Assembly: GCA_963514095.1 (NCBI GenBank)
Contig: OY741282.1
Span: 13,664,347 to 13,728,346, forward strand
Reading direction: 5' to 3'
Source: Eutrigla gurnardus
Taxonomy: Eukaryota; Chordata; Actinopteri; Perciformes; Triglidae
Length of the DNA: 64,000 bases
Under the pieces are notes generated by a model, which was given only the letters and a program-made list of their open reading frames with translations, ran no database searches and was not told the origin of the DNA. This document shows positions 13,963-28,700 of the stretch, one piece after another. Each line of letters opens with the position of its first letter. Position 1 is the stretch's first letter. A program made the translations under genes and the position numbers.

Positions 13963-14530
13963 CTGACTAGCAGGTAAACAGAGATGTTTGCTGGCAGAAT
14001 ATGACTATGCAAATGGAGAAAAAACATCTGGCCAATGTCACTGGTGGAAGCCAAGAATATTTCGCTTTGTGATGTTGATCCACCTCATGCATCTGTTTCT
14101 GTGTGTATCCAAGCACACCTGCGTGAGTTCAGATTGTATAAATGAAACCTTATATCCGATATCAAGTAATGGCTCACTCTCTACGTGCTGATAGACGGGA
14201 ATTAGGACGAGGGCTTGGCAACGAGACGAGGCGTTGTTAAAAAATGACGACGGGGGAGGGTGAAAATGTTCTGGCAATGTTGTTGTCGTGTTTAAGGTAC
14301 ATAAATAATATCCGTTATTCCAAAAGAAAATCAACTATGGACACAAAATGTAAAATGATCCGTTCTGAAATCACGACATCATACGTTAACGATATGCAGC
14401 TGCATATTTAAATGCTGCTCTCACTGAGGGGGTCAAAACCTGGAAGAAAAAAACATGTGTTTTACACACATCGGAGAGGCAAAGGTTCACATTATGAGAC
14501 AGATGTGAACCCTTGATATCTTAAGGACCA

Positions 14531-14577
14531 AGACCAGGTCCTTGATGACCTTCGTAGACCAGGTCCTTGATGACCTT
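14531..14577. repeat. Two-copy tandem repeat, 25-bp period
   Basis: A 22-bp unit beginning AGACCAGGTCCTTG occurs at 14531-14552 and again at 14556-14577 without mismatch. This is a recent local duplication. Confidence 0.95.
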
Positions 14578-15821
14578 TAGAGTTCTTCTAACTTAAATGT
14601 CTTTGGGTTTGCAAAATTGGGCTGAATCATGACCAATACATTAGACTGACTCTCTCTCTACTTCCACTTTCTGCTGTGTCCCCCCGTTGTTGCCATGTGA
14701 ACCAGCCTCCTCCTCGCTCACTTACGATGGAGTTCTGCATCTCTAATTAGTGGCACGATTGCCTCGAGGGCAAAGTCTTTCCTCATTAGAAAGCCACGTC
14801 ACCAGTGTAATGACTATGCAGACTAGTTACTGATGTTTAATTCGTTACCACAGCAATGCATGCAGATGGGTTGATGATGTCTGGACACACAAAGCTGATC
14901 GAAATACTTGCAAATAATAGTGCAGACGGACAGTATAACTTGTAAATAAATAAATAAATAAATAAAAATGTAAAGGTGACATCTTCAATTGTCTGGTTAT
15001 GTGACTACAATCCAAGATTAAAACAATTTGGGGTTTACAATGTTACAAATCCGAGGAAAGTAGAAAATCCTCCCATTGGAGGCTCTGTAACCAGAAAAAC
15101 AGACTGATTGGAAATAACGTAAATTATTGTTCATTTAACAAAAAAACTGGAGCATTTTCTATCACTTATTCATCATAGCAGCTATTTCTGTAAAATGAGG
15201 ACCGCTGATAAATAAATGTCAATCACAAATATCTCCTGGGATGCTGAACAGGGCAATCAGGTTGGTTTGGGCCCATTTCTGTATGTTATGATAATAACAT
15301 TGAATTCACAGAGAACTTTTCATTAAACTTGAAGTTGCTTTACAGTTCAAATAGAAAGAAACGGACATCAATTGCCAAAAACACAGTTCTCTGGTTTTCC
15401 CTGCAGCTTTCGGGAAACAATCCAAAAGTATAAAATCAAAAAAACATCTTCAACCAAAACGCAATGTGTAAAATATTATATACAGTAGTTTGCATGGCCT
15501 CATGGTTTCAGCGAGACATTACCCCCTTGTATTTACCAGGCAGCTTAGACAGAGAGGAAATAGAGAAAACAAAGAGTCGATGACAGGAGACATGAGCATC
15601 TCACACTGCAACAAGGACCGCAGGCCTCCGAGCAACAATGCATACATTAACTTCTCAGCGTCGTCACAGTTTGACTCGACACATGCGAGAGAGAAGCAAT
15701 GCGTGGAAAACTACAAACACCAGTGTATCATCCAAGTGTGAAGCATCTCACAGTACACAGCCCCGGAGCCTTGGACCAACCTGCTCATGGAAGACAGAGG
15801 GGGAATTACCCCGGCCTGGTG

Positions 15822-15822
<1 letters not shown>

Positions 15823-15872
<50 letters not shown>
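15823..15872. repeat. CA microsatellite
   Basis: 50 bp of AC dinucleotides. Confidence 0.97.
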
Positions 15873-15875
<3 letters not shown>

Positions 15876-17288
15876 GACAAACACAGACACAGGTCTAATG
15901 AGTCCCAGCTGTGAATGGTTGCGTGATGCAGCTATACAACAATTAATGTGGAGAGGAGGCAGGCCATGTTGACCTACTAAACAGAGAGGGAGAGAAAGAT
16001 GGAGAGAAGGGAGGATGAGAGGGAGGCGGACAGATGAGGGAAGGTGAGAGAGATGAAGGAAAAGGGAGAGTTAAAGAAGAAGGGCAAGACAACGCGACCA
16101 ACCAGGACATTCCCATACGAAGCGACTTACTACGCTCGAAAATGACAGCCGTGTGCACTCGCTAACCCATTACAGAAACTCCTCCGTGCGCGCTGCGTTC
16201 TCTGGAATACCAAGTGATTCATTGCATACAAGGCGAATCCCTCAGCAGCTGTTGGCGGGATGCACGTCAATGTCATCTCAATCCCTCTCGATAAGAAGAG
16301 AAAAGCCACTCCAAACAGAGTCAACATGTGCTATTCCGAAGATCTAACACAGCTCGGATAATCACTGTGAGCAGGAATATATCTCTCCGAAGCTTAAAAC
16401 CGGAGAAATTACGAGGAAACTGAAGGCTGAATGTTTGTGTGTTTGAACTTTACTTTGCATCCTTTATTTCACTGGGGTGTTGACATCTCCGAACCAGAGA
16501 ATGTGCCCGTATCCCCATAAAAAATTTCCCCCTGTGCCGTGAGGGCCTGTAAAGTCAGTTTTTCATTATTTGTCAAAGGAGCAACTGTTGTCTTTGTAAG
16601 TTAAAGTTTCTTGACTTAACATTAAATGCAGCAGGTTTGTGGTAATGGGATTTGAGCGTGTTTAACCTCTGTCTGGAAAGTCCAAGTGAAGAAAAGCTAC
16701 AGTATGCTGTTCACAAGTCGGAGTCGAGAGTGAACAATTTGGAAATGATTTGATTTGGATTAAAGATTAAATATCTCCTCTTGAACACAGACAGACAGTG
16801 TTTTTGTAACCCTTTCATGCTACATGTGGCTGGTCAGGTTCAGCCCAATTTAATCTTGGGTTTACGTGTTGTGGCAGTTTTATATTAAAATATTATTAGG
16901 GCTGCTTTGGAAGCCTTTATGCAAAGATTGAAATAAGACCATGACTTAAAATGTCTTTACATAAAGCAGACAGCTGCTCAAGTACGTTGTTTAGGAAGTT
17001 GTCTAGTATGGTTAAAGTTGAAAGCATGATTACATAAAATATTTAAATCATTAAATTTGCCCAAATGCAAATGTAGCAACCGATTTCCAATTCATGGAAA
17101 CCCCTTAAAATATGTCAGAGATTCAGTAAAACATCATTATGTCTCTGCTTGGGACACAATTGCAATAAATACACTCATAATAAGTCGATTGTGGTAAATT
17201 TTCATTATCGGGGAAATCGTAAAAACCATCACAAGTGTCTTGAAAAAGCTGTCTAGCTCTCCATCATGGTAGACAAGTGGAATATACA

Positions 17289-17310
17289 GTATATATATAT
17301 ATATATATAT
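17289..17310. repeat. TA microsatellite
   Basis: 22 bp of AT dinucleotides. Confidence 0.9.
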
Positions 17311-18550
17311 ACACATATCTTATTTAAGATTATTCGATTGTTTTTTCCCCACAAAATAAAATGTGTCTTAACTGTGACACAATGAGCATATTTTGATTAA
17401 GATGAGATAATATCGCAGTTATTCTGGTCAGGAAAATCAATATCATCTCACGCCTGATCTCCAGTTCTGCTTGTCAGGAAAGATCCAAACTGCAAGTGAG
17501 ACCAAGATAATGTCTAGTGACTCGGACAACTGTCCAAATAAAAAGAAGAAATCCAGAATATCCTCTGGGCTCCCCATCTGATTAAGCAGGCGAGAGTAAA
17601 AGTGAACACACTTTGGCATCCCAAATGTATCGGAGTAGACGCGTTGGTCTAATTGAGAAGACTGGAGGCGCTCTCCTCAGCCAGACGACGTGTTGATGTT
17701 TCACTGGCAAACGGTGCAAGAAAGGGAACCTGAGAATGTGCAGCTCACACTAAAAAGATACACATAATAAAGTTCTTGCACAGCACCATATTTAGGTTGG
17801 GTGCAGGGGGTTAGTTGAAATTTGAAAGGAGATAATTCATTTTCCATTTGACCTTAATGCCTGCTACAGCTAATCTAAGCTAGCTTGATTTATTTCAACA
17901 TAACCAAGCAATGGCACCTAGTTAGCGGACTATATCAACTAATAAAAATGCTGCGTTTTGCATAGGCCAAATAGATGCAGCCATAAAAGAGCAAACCAAG
18001 CTGGATGTGTGAATAAGCAAACTGGGAAGAATGTACTTTTTTTTGCAAAGGGAAGGAGTTGCTAGGAAAGACACGGTGACATCATTGCGCTAGACTGAAA
18101 AAGTTGAATAGGCTGTTCTCAGAGATGGCTTTCAATGGTTTGAGCCAATCACAAAAACCTACTGCCGCAGTAACGCTACACCCTTTCCATCAAAACTCAT
18201 TAAAATGTTAGCAGGCCAGTAAAAGCCCTGGTTGTCCCTTCATGTAAACAACAGTGAATATGTTCACTTGTTCAATGACGCTCCGTGATTTCCTGACTTT
18301 AGGCTCAGTCTCCTCCTCTTACACTTTGTTGAACAGAAACACCAAAAAGCACTAATAATTAACGTGCAAATCTTAATGTAGTGCAACACTGCACCTGTCA
18401 GCAGGTGAACACATAGCTGGTCGACATAAACAACTGCATAGTTCGCATCGCAGACTCTGTAAAAACAACAAGCAAATAATGCAATAATCACCTCGCCACC
18501 AACATTTTAAGAGATGAAGTCAACCCGACCACAGCAGCTGGTCAAAACTG

Positions 18551-18552
<2 letters not shown>

Positions 18553-18612
<60 letters not shown>
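18553..18612. repeat. CA microsatellite
   Basis: 60 bp of AC dinucleotides. Confidence 0.97.
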
Positions 18613-18614
<2 letters not shown>

Positions 18615-20133
18615 CCACCCAACACTCATCCAGCTAATAAAGCTGTTGGGTCGCGGCCCAGATGGGGGGCTGGGTTTTGGGGGGGCTATGAGGAGTAAAC
18701 AGAGCGTTAAAAACAATAACAAGTCGGTTTCAGAGTTTGCGGCAGCTCTGTGGGCTAATAAACGTTGTATTAGCAGGTGGCTTTATTGGGATCTGCGGGG
18801 CATGTGTGGAGGCGTTCGTGTTCGTGGAAGACAACAGGGATCAGACCGTGTGGTGTCATCAACCCAACAAACATCAGATGCACCATTCGCACACAGACCC
18901 CACAATTATCACTCATCATTTTCATTCTCACCCGAAGTTATTGTGTTTCTTGCTATGAGAATACTAACAGGCTGGAGTTTGTTGTCCATATGGTCCTTTG
19001 ATATTTAACACAATTTTTGATTCTCAGGCACAATCTGTGTATCTTTGTTTGTTTCAACTGCGGTTGTCACGGACAACGGAGGAAAAACAAGCGGGGTCAC
19101 AATTTGGATTCTAAATCGAAAATAGATCAGAATGAGCTTGGAGGATAAATTAATTATTGCTATTACATAAAAATTCACAATAATTGATATATTATATATA
19201 TATATACTTTTTTATTGTTCTTTAAAATTGTATATCACCATTTAGCCTCTCATTTCAAAGCTATGAAGATGTAAATGAGTTTTAAAAGGCATTAAAACAA
19301 TGATCTGTTGATCTTTACAAATCAAGACTCCACACTGCCTTTTGCCCTTGCAGTAGATTTTGAATTCAGTCTTACCATTTCAGATATTTTCCCACATTCG
19401 AACATTAGATTTCAAAAATAAAGTGACAGCCCCAACACACACACACACACACACTCTGAAGCTCAGGTCGCCCCTCCTCACCACAGTCCCCATGGACCGT
19501 GGGAGGGATGAAATAATGTTCACACACATGGACAAAGAAAAAACACTGTCCGTCCAGAAAGCCAGTCGGGAAAACAGGGCGAGCGGCGCAGCAAGTGAGG
19601 TGGAAAAGTATTCCTCACACAAAGAATCAGCACAAAAGGCCAGGCACACTGGAGACTGGAAGATGTAGCCACAAAACCCAGGCTCTGAAAACCACACAAA
19701 AAACAATTGATCAACTGTTGATCTTTGGAGGCTAGAAATAAAAATAAAATATTCAGCTCCAAATGTGTTTTAATGCAAAGTAGTAAAATTAGAATGTCTG
19801 TCTCGAAATATCTGCTGTCTTTTTCCTAATCCGAGAGAGCAGTGCCAATATTAATACTCCTCTTAGAGCACGGAGGCAATGTTATTTCATCTGGATATTG
19901 AGTATCCGTGTGCGCGAGTGCTTGCGTGTACGCAAAATTACACCTAGGAATAGCTGAAATGACCCCGAAAAGCCAAGTTTGAAAACCACACACGCACAAT
20001 GGAATCTGTGCTATGTTTGTTTTGTTTTGTTTAATTCCAGACCCCCAGTATGAGGGCTGACAGGACAGAGAAACGGGAGCTGAACAAGGGCCAGATGCAG
20101 CCAGGAATGAGACCAAAAACTACTCACTCACAC

Positions 20134-20247
20134 CTTCCCCGAGCCTCTGCCGAGGTGCACTTTATCCGTCACATTCACAGCGATCTTGAAACCGTCTCTC
20201 AGCAGCGCGCTCTCCGGCAGAGCGTCGAACCGGGGGTCTGGTCTGCA
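20134..20247 (-). other. Coding-like 114-bp segment with canonical splice borders, unidentified
   Basis: On the minus strand the acceptor-like ACCCCCCTTCAG leads into 38 open codons that end at AAG followed by GTGTGAGTGAG. The length is a multiple of three, the phase is 0 at both ends and third positions are strongly G/C. Segments include DPRFDALPESALL, DGFKIAVNVTDK and VHLGRGSGK. In the same frame a stop falls right after the donor, as expected of an exon. I do not recognise the family. It could be an isolated exon of a gene nested between fgf10 and nnt, a pseudogene exon, or chance. Confidence 0.3.
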
Positions 20248-22983
20248 CTGAAGGGGGGTTGTGTTAGGGGTCTCCTTGTGGTACCTCGTACTAGAAGTGA
20301 CACCATTTATAGAAGTGTCACTAATCAGCACCCATTACAGAATAGAATGTTCTACCTCATCTGTATTATTTTAAAATATTGTTTAAAATAAAACATCTTT
20401 TAAAATAGACTTGAGAAGATCACTCTGCTATTGACACAAAGCTGAAGGAGCCAGGAGGCCTCAAAAAACACTTTCAATCACAAGACCTGATGAGGGCCGA
20501 AGCCCTTAAGTGGGCCTTTTTCACAGCAGACATTTGGACTTTTCATAGCAGGAAAAGCAAATGTGGTATCAATAGCATTAACAATGGCCCTGTTCTGTTC
20601 CCAGTAAGCCGTAACAGCGACAGCGAGACCACGTATAACACCGGGACCCTGAAACTGAAGCTGCTAAATGGCATCCAGCCATTTCATTATTCACACTTTT
20701 TCGTGCGACATGTCAAAATGTGTCTATGCTCCAGGGAGCCGCGCTCTCCGAGCCAAGCCCACTTTTGAGCAAACCAAACACAGACACACTTTGCGTTATG
20801 GCCGTTATGGAAAACTGAAAAATTCACTGGAGCAACATTGACGTTGAGGAGGATTACTGGAATTTATTCCACCTATATTTATGTGAAATGCTTTAAAAAA
20901 AAAAATAAAAATTGTGCCTGATCCAGAAGCATAACATTCAAATGAATCACTCTTCATTGCTTTCATGAAGTAGTAACTAACCCTTTGAGTATAAATATTT
21001 GGTTATAATCTGGATTTTATTAAGATTGACTTGACAGCAAAGATTTATACAACATTTCTTGTTTTTTGGCCTCTATTCTGTCAGTTATTGAAGTTGTCCA
21101 ACTTGCAAACTGTTTTGGTCCTCGGCGGCTACAAGCTAATGCAAACAACTCCATAATTTCAGGGAATAAACCCGACAGGTCTCAGGGTTTATCAGGGCAA
21201 AAACGTCACGAAAAAGTCCTCTGCAAACAATGCTGATTTTGAATGACGTGAACTGTAGTTACTGATGGGAGAGCAGGAATCATCTGTGCTTCTCCACATC
21301 CAAACAGACAGGCAGGTAATTTTAGACCCTGGGAGAACAAATTGGCCCGTTTCACCCACTCAAGTCAATCAGGAGAGTGAGGGGGAAGGGAGAACGAGAC
21401 AGACGGACAGAGAGCGAGAGAAAGAGAGAGAGGGCAAACTACTGGACCAGACAGAAGAGAGAGAAGAATAAAAATATGAAAAAAATAATCAGAGACAAAC
21501 TTGTGAAAGAAAACGATAAATAAGGAGGGGATACAAAATGTGATGAAAAAAAATCTGCATCCCCATCCTCCCACTGGTGGTCCCAGCGCTGCCTCTCTGG
21601 ATTTAATTGCCCGGGTAGGAGTGAGATCAGAGCAGCAGTTCAGCACTAGGCTTCTATCAGACTTGAGAAACAACAACAAATAAGACATTAAAAGAGATGA
21701 AAGAGAGAAAGAAGACAGACGAGTGAGGAAAGGACGAGAAACCAGCAAAGCGGGATGAAAAGGCTTGCATTTAGGAAACGAGGAGGAAGAGTGAGCGGCG
21801 AAAACACGAGCGAAAGAAAGGGAGGGACAGAGGAAAAGCAGAAACCAGGAGAGCTGGTGGTCCATTTCCTTCTTTTCAGCTATATTTAATTACCCAAGTA
21901 GGAGTGAGTTCAGTAGATCAGTAGATCAGCAGTAGGAGTAGCAGGCCTTCATCAAAGCAGCAGTCACTGCTTATTAGAATATTATTACAGAACAGCAGCA
22001 GCCAGCCAGTGGGCTGATTACTGACTGGGTCCAATGGGAGGCCTCATTTGACTGGAATGTATGGAGGTTGAAATGGAGAACAGGGATAAACACAGAAATA
22101 CCATTTATAGACGAGACGTTTTTATATGCTTTTATAAAAGAAGAAACTTTGTGTCCACAGGACTGCTGCATGGGGTTTCTACTGGCTTTCATTTTGTCTA
22201 AAAATCTTGTGAAAAATGCATTTTATGAAAAAAAAAAAGTTTTTTAAATGAATAAAATAACCTGCATTTTCAAATAACAGCAAAAAACTAATTGTTAACC
22301 TATAAAATTATTGAATATATAAAATTCCTTAAGACAATTATGCAGATAATCAAAGGAATATTGTGTTGTTTGTGACTTATTTGATGGGTGACAGTTTAGC
22401 TTTAACATATTTAGTAGCAATAAAACATCCAGCAGAAGAAAAGCCCCAGAAATTATTGTTCGATTCATTGTGGAAGTTGTCTAAGTTATGATGACTAAGA
22501 CTAAATACATGGTAAATATAACAGTATGAGCCCAATATGAATGGTTCTCATTCATCCAACATGTGCTTGGATGCTGGGATGGAGAGATACTTACAGTCGA
22601 GAGAAGATTTGTATTTTCATCCCAACCTTCCTGCTTTTTCCCCCTCCGTTACACACATTTGGTTTATTTCAGCTGATAAAGTCACGGACATTAGGGACAC
22701 CGAAGCCTCGACGAAGAATACAGACCCAATCTAGAAACACCACTTCTGGGATGAAACACGAGTAGAACGGCATGCTGGGTAATCAGCATTACCAACAGGA
22801 CTTCAGATCACATCTCCTCCAATCAGGTCCGACACTGAACCCTAGGTTGATTGGTTGGTTGACTGGGTGAAATTAGGCAAAGCCATGCCTATTATTTATC
22901 CTCAGATTTGATATGGTTGATACAGACTCTGCCACGCAAAGCCGTGGTCCTCCTGCAACACACACCAGCACATTACATCCCTC

Positions 22984-22985
<2 letters not shown>

Positions 22986-23016
<31 letters not shown>
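22986..23016. repeat. CA microsatellite
   Basis: 31 bp of CA dinucleotides. Confidence 0.95.
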
Positions 23017-23020
<4 letters not shown>

Positions 23021-24013
23021 ACATACACACACCTAGTGTGGTCCAACCGACGACCACCGTGACTGAATGAGACACAAACACACAGACCACAAGCATCCAG
23101 TCGTTCCCGACTGAGAAAATATTCATGTTAAAGTTTGATCTGGTGCGATGCGGAACGTGTGTGAGCACAGATTCAACAGAGGGGGTCGGAGCGCAAGCAA
23201 AACCCTGTATTAATGCTGTACACATGCATCTTTTTCTTAAAAATGTTCTGGGAATGTAGTTAACAGAAGGTGTTTATTTAAAATGATGCTCCTTTAAGCT
23301 GAGATTTTCCTTTAAATACAAAATAATGCCTGATAATATGGGACCAAGCTAACATATTTGGGACAAACTGAGAGGAGATGGAAGGAAAGCCATTAAAAAA
23401 AAAAACATTTTTTTTTTTCATTCCAGACTTTTTGGAAATACAAGGTCTCTTCGGGCGGCCGAGTCAAACAACTGCCTTGCCGAGTTGGATATCCACTATT
23501 TGGCATGTTTGTACTAATATGACTTGGATCGCAAGTTTGAGTCCCATCCTGCCAAAAACCACAATGGTGTCAGTCGGGGTGGTGCGGAGGATTTCGGGAG
23601 AATTATGTCTGGGATTTTCTGGAGTCCTGCATTTAATCTTCACCAAATAACACAAAGAAAGCACATCTTACAACAGAATTAAACTGAGCTTTTTCAGAGA
23701 GAATTAAATGTCTCTTTACTTCTCTTCTTCCTTATCCTCCTGTGTTTCTTTCTGTATCCATGTCACACAGACACAAACAACGGGAACACATACGCAATAA
23801 GAAGTGTCAGTGTGTGTGTGTGTAAAGTACAGGCGTAGAGTGAGTCAAGGTTGGCCTAATTGGAGGTTGTTTGTATGTCTGGGAGAACGTGTAAATGATG
23901 GAGGTAAGAAAATGAAGGAAAGGGAGGGAGCAGGTGGCCTCCTTCATCTGGACCACAGCTGTACGCAGCATGAATCACACACTCCTACCTTGACTATAAG
24001 ACACACAAAAGAT

Positions 24014-24015
<2 letters not shown>

Positions 24016-24047
<32 letters not shown>
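24016..24047. repeat. CA microsatellite
   Basis: 32 bp of CA dinucleotides. Confidence 0.95.
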
Positions 24048-24049
<2 letters not shown>

Positions 24050-24716
24050 GCATGCGCCACACACACAAGCGCACGTGCACGCTCAAACACATTTGTGACT
24101 GTGTTAAAAAAAAAGCTTGAGACATCTTGAATCAGACTACAAGGACCTCCAAGTCACCCACTGATTAATGCTTTGATGTTGCAGAAAACACATGAAATGA
24201 ATAATTTAATAATACAGAAATATTCAGCGTATAGTTCAGCAGCATAATTGCTCATTATAAAGCAAGACATGTCTTGCTAGGCTACACAGTGGTAGACAGG
24301 CATTTTGTTTTCAAAGTTTCTGAGCATTAACTTTTCATTTCTCCTTAAATCCTTTCTTTGGGTGGAGCAGCAGTTTTATAGAAACTGTTGGTCCAGACTC
24401 GTAAGCTCTGACTATTGTTTTTGTGCACAATCATGCTAAGCTCTCAAACAACTAAACATCAAACTGGACTTTCACCAGAGAAATTAACAGTTTATTCCCC
24501 ACATCAGTCAAGAAAACACCAGGCAAAGAGGAAAACGGTACAGTATTAAATCATTGAGTCATGTCTACTCTACTGCTAATTTAAAATGGCTTCAATCTTT
24601 CTGCTTGGGTCATTTTGTTTGATTCACGTCTTCAGTCATGCTTCACGGGCAGCTGGCTGCTCTGTTCTCTCCTCTTTCTGGAGTTCACCTATAGGCTACA
24701 GGTTAGTTAGCCATGG

Positions 24717-24768
24717 GTGTGTGTGTGTGTGTGTGTGTGTGTGAGTGCACGTGTGTGTGTGCGTGTGT
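24717..24768. repeat. GT microsatellite, interrupted
   Basis: GT dinucleotides with GA and GC interruptions. It lies about 110 bp before the very long CA array at 24880 in the opposite sense. Confidence 0.93.
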
Positions 24769-24878
24769 ACATGTGGAGGGGACAGAGGGCTGCTTGCCCT
24801 TCAGGGCGTAGTTAAGGTCCTTTGGAGCTCAAGCTTTTTTTCCCTCTCATTTCACTTTGATTCCTGGAACACTTAACG

Positions 24879-25060
<182 letters not shown>

Positions 25061-28000
25061 GATAGACGCTTTACTGACAACAAAGTTGGGCAACAGCTCA
25101 AACGCTGTAGTCAATTAAAGCAGCAAGTGACACACTCCGCCCGCCCCCGTCTTTCTCTTTCTGATTCACTGAGAATCACGTGAATGTTGCTTTGCTTTGA
25201 ATCAAATTTGGAGCACATTACGAAATCAAGACAATTCTTGATTCTACATTTCACGGTGAAATCAACTACGCGCCAAAATTTTCTTTGACGGCAACTTGAG
25301 CCAACGATTTGCTCGTCTAGCCAAGTTTGTGTTTATTTGAAACTGTGGCGACACAAGAGTAGTTGGAAACAACTTTGCGTCCAATTGCTGCAATTTATCT
25401 AATTTTCAGAGTCGTAACTCCAATGTTAACACAGTCATCATACATATATTTTTAGATTTACACTTCCACATGATATCATTATCCCTTTGTGAATACATCT
25501 TGTCTATACATTGGAAATTATAGAAAAGATAACTCCAGAACTTGCCGAAGAAAGTTTTCTTCGTTTACAAAGGAGTCAAACAGGAGCTGCTTATAGCGTG
25601 TCATACTTTTAATGAGGTTTTAGCGCACAGCTAACTCACATTATACCACCTTCTCACGTCCCTCAAAGCCTGAAAATGATGGAGGTCGAGAAACAGTTAG
25701 AGCACGATAATCCCCAGATAGAAGAAAGACAAAGAGGTATTTGGTTTTTCAAAAATCAATATAGTTTTTTGTTGTTTTTTTTTGGTCAGACTTTGAACCC
25801 CAATGGGTTTGAGGGATCGTTGGTGAGTGTAAGTAACATGTAAGCTAAAGCAGCATGTGTGAGTTTTCAGTGTAAAAGGGGGCACAGTGCCCTCCAGACC
25901 TCCTCTGAAGATTCCTTTCCTTCTCCCCGTGGACCTTTTGTCTACTTATTTTACAGTCATATTTTTCTACATTCTTCATGGCTTGTTGAGATTCCATGTC
26001 GTGGATTGTGGTTTCCCTTTGCCATGATGGTTATTTGACTGAACCTTGGCATTGCTCATATTCTGAATTCTTAACGTGCCCTTTTCATGGCCGGAGCATT
26101 GGAGGATGATTGGATTTTCCACTGAGACACAGAGCCAATGACTGCTTGAACTTACTTCTGCACCAAATCTGGGCAAATATATTGTTTTCTGTTTTGTTTT
26201 TTTCTGAGGGCAAGATTTTTTAAATAATTCAAATACATATAACATGTAATTGCAAATCGTGCTAAAAACGTACATGATGCTGCATTTTTTAAAGTTAAAT
26301 GGGATGAAAAGGACAACATGTTTACTTTTTCAACTAAGCAAAACCAACAAAACACATGGCATGTATAAAAGTACTGTAGCTCAACATACACATATGAACA
26401 AGCAAGCATGTGCATTGCACCATAATGTCGACTTGGCAGCCAAACGCTCCATCCAAGCACGGATGCAGTCGAGTTCTATACGGCGACATTAAGGACCACA
26501 AACAGGCCAGAACAGACACGGCACCGCAAGGAATGTAAAGATGCAGAACAAAGAGCCTCCTTTCCTAAAATGTCACATATGTGCATTTTTACTGGGTAAA
26601 TAACGCTGCTCTTCATAAACCGTATGCATTTTTGTTCCTCCATTAAAGGGAAAAAAGTTGGACTCTTCTTTTCGCCGCTTACTGTGCCGGTTTGCAACCA
26701 TCCTAAATCTCAAGAGCTAAGCTACGTCATGGGATATCAATCTGGAGTGCCTCCACGAGAATCTGTTCCTGCATGAATCATCAAACTCTGGGGAACGTTT
26801 TTTATTGACAAGGTGATTTCAATATGCCAGTCTCACAGCGATCCTCTCTTTTAGTTTGTGGGTTTTCCTGGAAACTCCCTTAAAACGTGCTACATTTGGA
26901 TGGAAACTGTTGGCAAAGGAACGTCAGATGGATGACTTGTTGTGTTCTTGATTATTTTTGTTTTGAAGTTTCGAAGTCGTCTTCACTTCGGCGCTAGAAA
27001 CCTGCCGCGCCGCTGAACTCCCTGAACCCTCCCTTAAGAGGAATTGTTTAACTGATCCTACGGCACCGGAGGCTTTTTCCCTTTCCAGTAGTGTATTATC
27101 CGGCACTGTGATAGGATGAATGGAGTGTGTGACCGTGCGTGTGCGTGACAGAGCAACAGAAATAGATAACCGGGTTGTCAGGAGTGCTTTTGAAGAATTC
27201 CTCCTGTAACCGGACGCCAGCACAAACATGTAAACATTCAAACGCTGCTTCCAGTAAAATACAGCCGAAGCCAACGTTGTGCAGAGAAAAAGACTTAACT
27301 TGAAAGTAGTGAAGAAACCCTTTGTTTGGGTTTTATTCAATCTCATGGATAAATTCTGCACTGACCTTGCTTTTGTTATTAGAAGTCGTTGTAATCATGA
27401 TCATTTGAGAGTGTAAACATCGCTACATCTCCAACACTTTAATCAAGATGAATGACACTCCAGATTGCCGCCACGGAGACGGACAGATCTCAGGCGTTGT
27501 TATTAGTTTGAATTAGATAGCAGCAGTCACCTCCTTTTTGCCGTTATTCCCTTCTCAGAATAGTAAAAAAGGTAATCTGCCTGAAATCACTGTTACGGAC
27601 AGTTTTATCAATATTGATATAATCTCAAACTAAACACCAGAGCTGGAATGGAAAGTTTCCCCCCTTCCAGCCTCTTCCTATCCCTTCGCTTCGTCATTTC
27701 ACAGTCAAAGTGAAACTGTGGTACATCTTTATTGGACGACCTCAAATCATTGATTATCATGTCTTTCCTATAGTGGTGAAAGGACATCATTACATTTAGG
27801 TGTGTTGGGTTTTTTTTGGATTTACAATATGCACCATCCGTTTCTCATTGTTTCTCCACCTGCCTCATCATCTCTTTTTCCATCACACAATCTGTTTTTC
27901 CCCAACTTTCTCCTGTGTTATGTCACTCCTCTCCGCTCCCCAGTTTGCCACTCCCCTCTCTTCCCTTTGCACTTTACCACATTTCCCATCCTTTCCTCTT

Positions 28001-28700
28001 CTCTCTCCATCTCCCTTCCAATATCTCTCCAACCCACCCACCCCTTTTTTTCCTCCGTCACTCCCACAGACCCATCAGTGCTTTTTCTGAGTCCAGGCTT
28101 GTATATCCATTAGTCAGTGTTATCTTCATGTCAACAGTTCCTCTCAAATATTTACAATAGTCCCCAGTGAGGAGACATCCAGCTAGGGGTGGGATGATTC
28201 ACCCGTTGTTAACACAGTCACCCCAAAGTAACTCCGTACCACTCAGAAAACACATGAGTAACAGGGCCAAAGTGTCCCAAAGCATGTTTGCTACACTGAA
28301 GTACTTGACCTTTGAGAGCGGGTTTTTATAACGTCATTAAAAGGTGGAAGGGAGCGAGCTGGAAGGTTGCGGAAACATGATGGGCACAAGCGTGTGCATG
28401 TGTCGCAATGATTGGACACACAAGAGTTGGATTTGGAAGATGTGTCAACACAAAAAAAAACACTCAAGAAACAATCATGAAGCCAAAAATGGCATTATTT
28501 TCCCCTGTCGTCATAACAGTCAACGTAACTAATTTATACATATTTTAGGGATGATAGTCATAAAAAAAATCCATAAATTGGCCTGAAATTCTGAAAATTT
28601 GACCAATAAACACTCCAATATGATGACCAAATGCTACAGTGATTGAACAATAACAATTGTTAAATTCCTATCTCCTCACTTTCATGATTTTGCTGTATCT

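Noticed and set aside
21365..21865. 166-codon minus-strand frame
   Set aside because: It lies opposite a purine-rich strand, so stop codons are depleted; Ser/Leu/Phe-rich composition with no domain.
26924..27361. 145-codon minus-strand frame
   Set aside because: No recognisable motif, mixed composition and no splice or initiation context; probably chance.
27800..28160. Three overlapping + frames of about 100 codons
   Set aside because: Pyrimidine-rich DNA gives Pro/Ser/Phe strings in all three frames; no coding bias.
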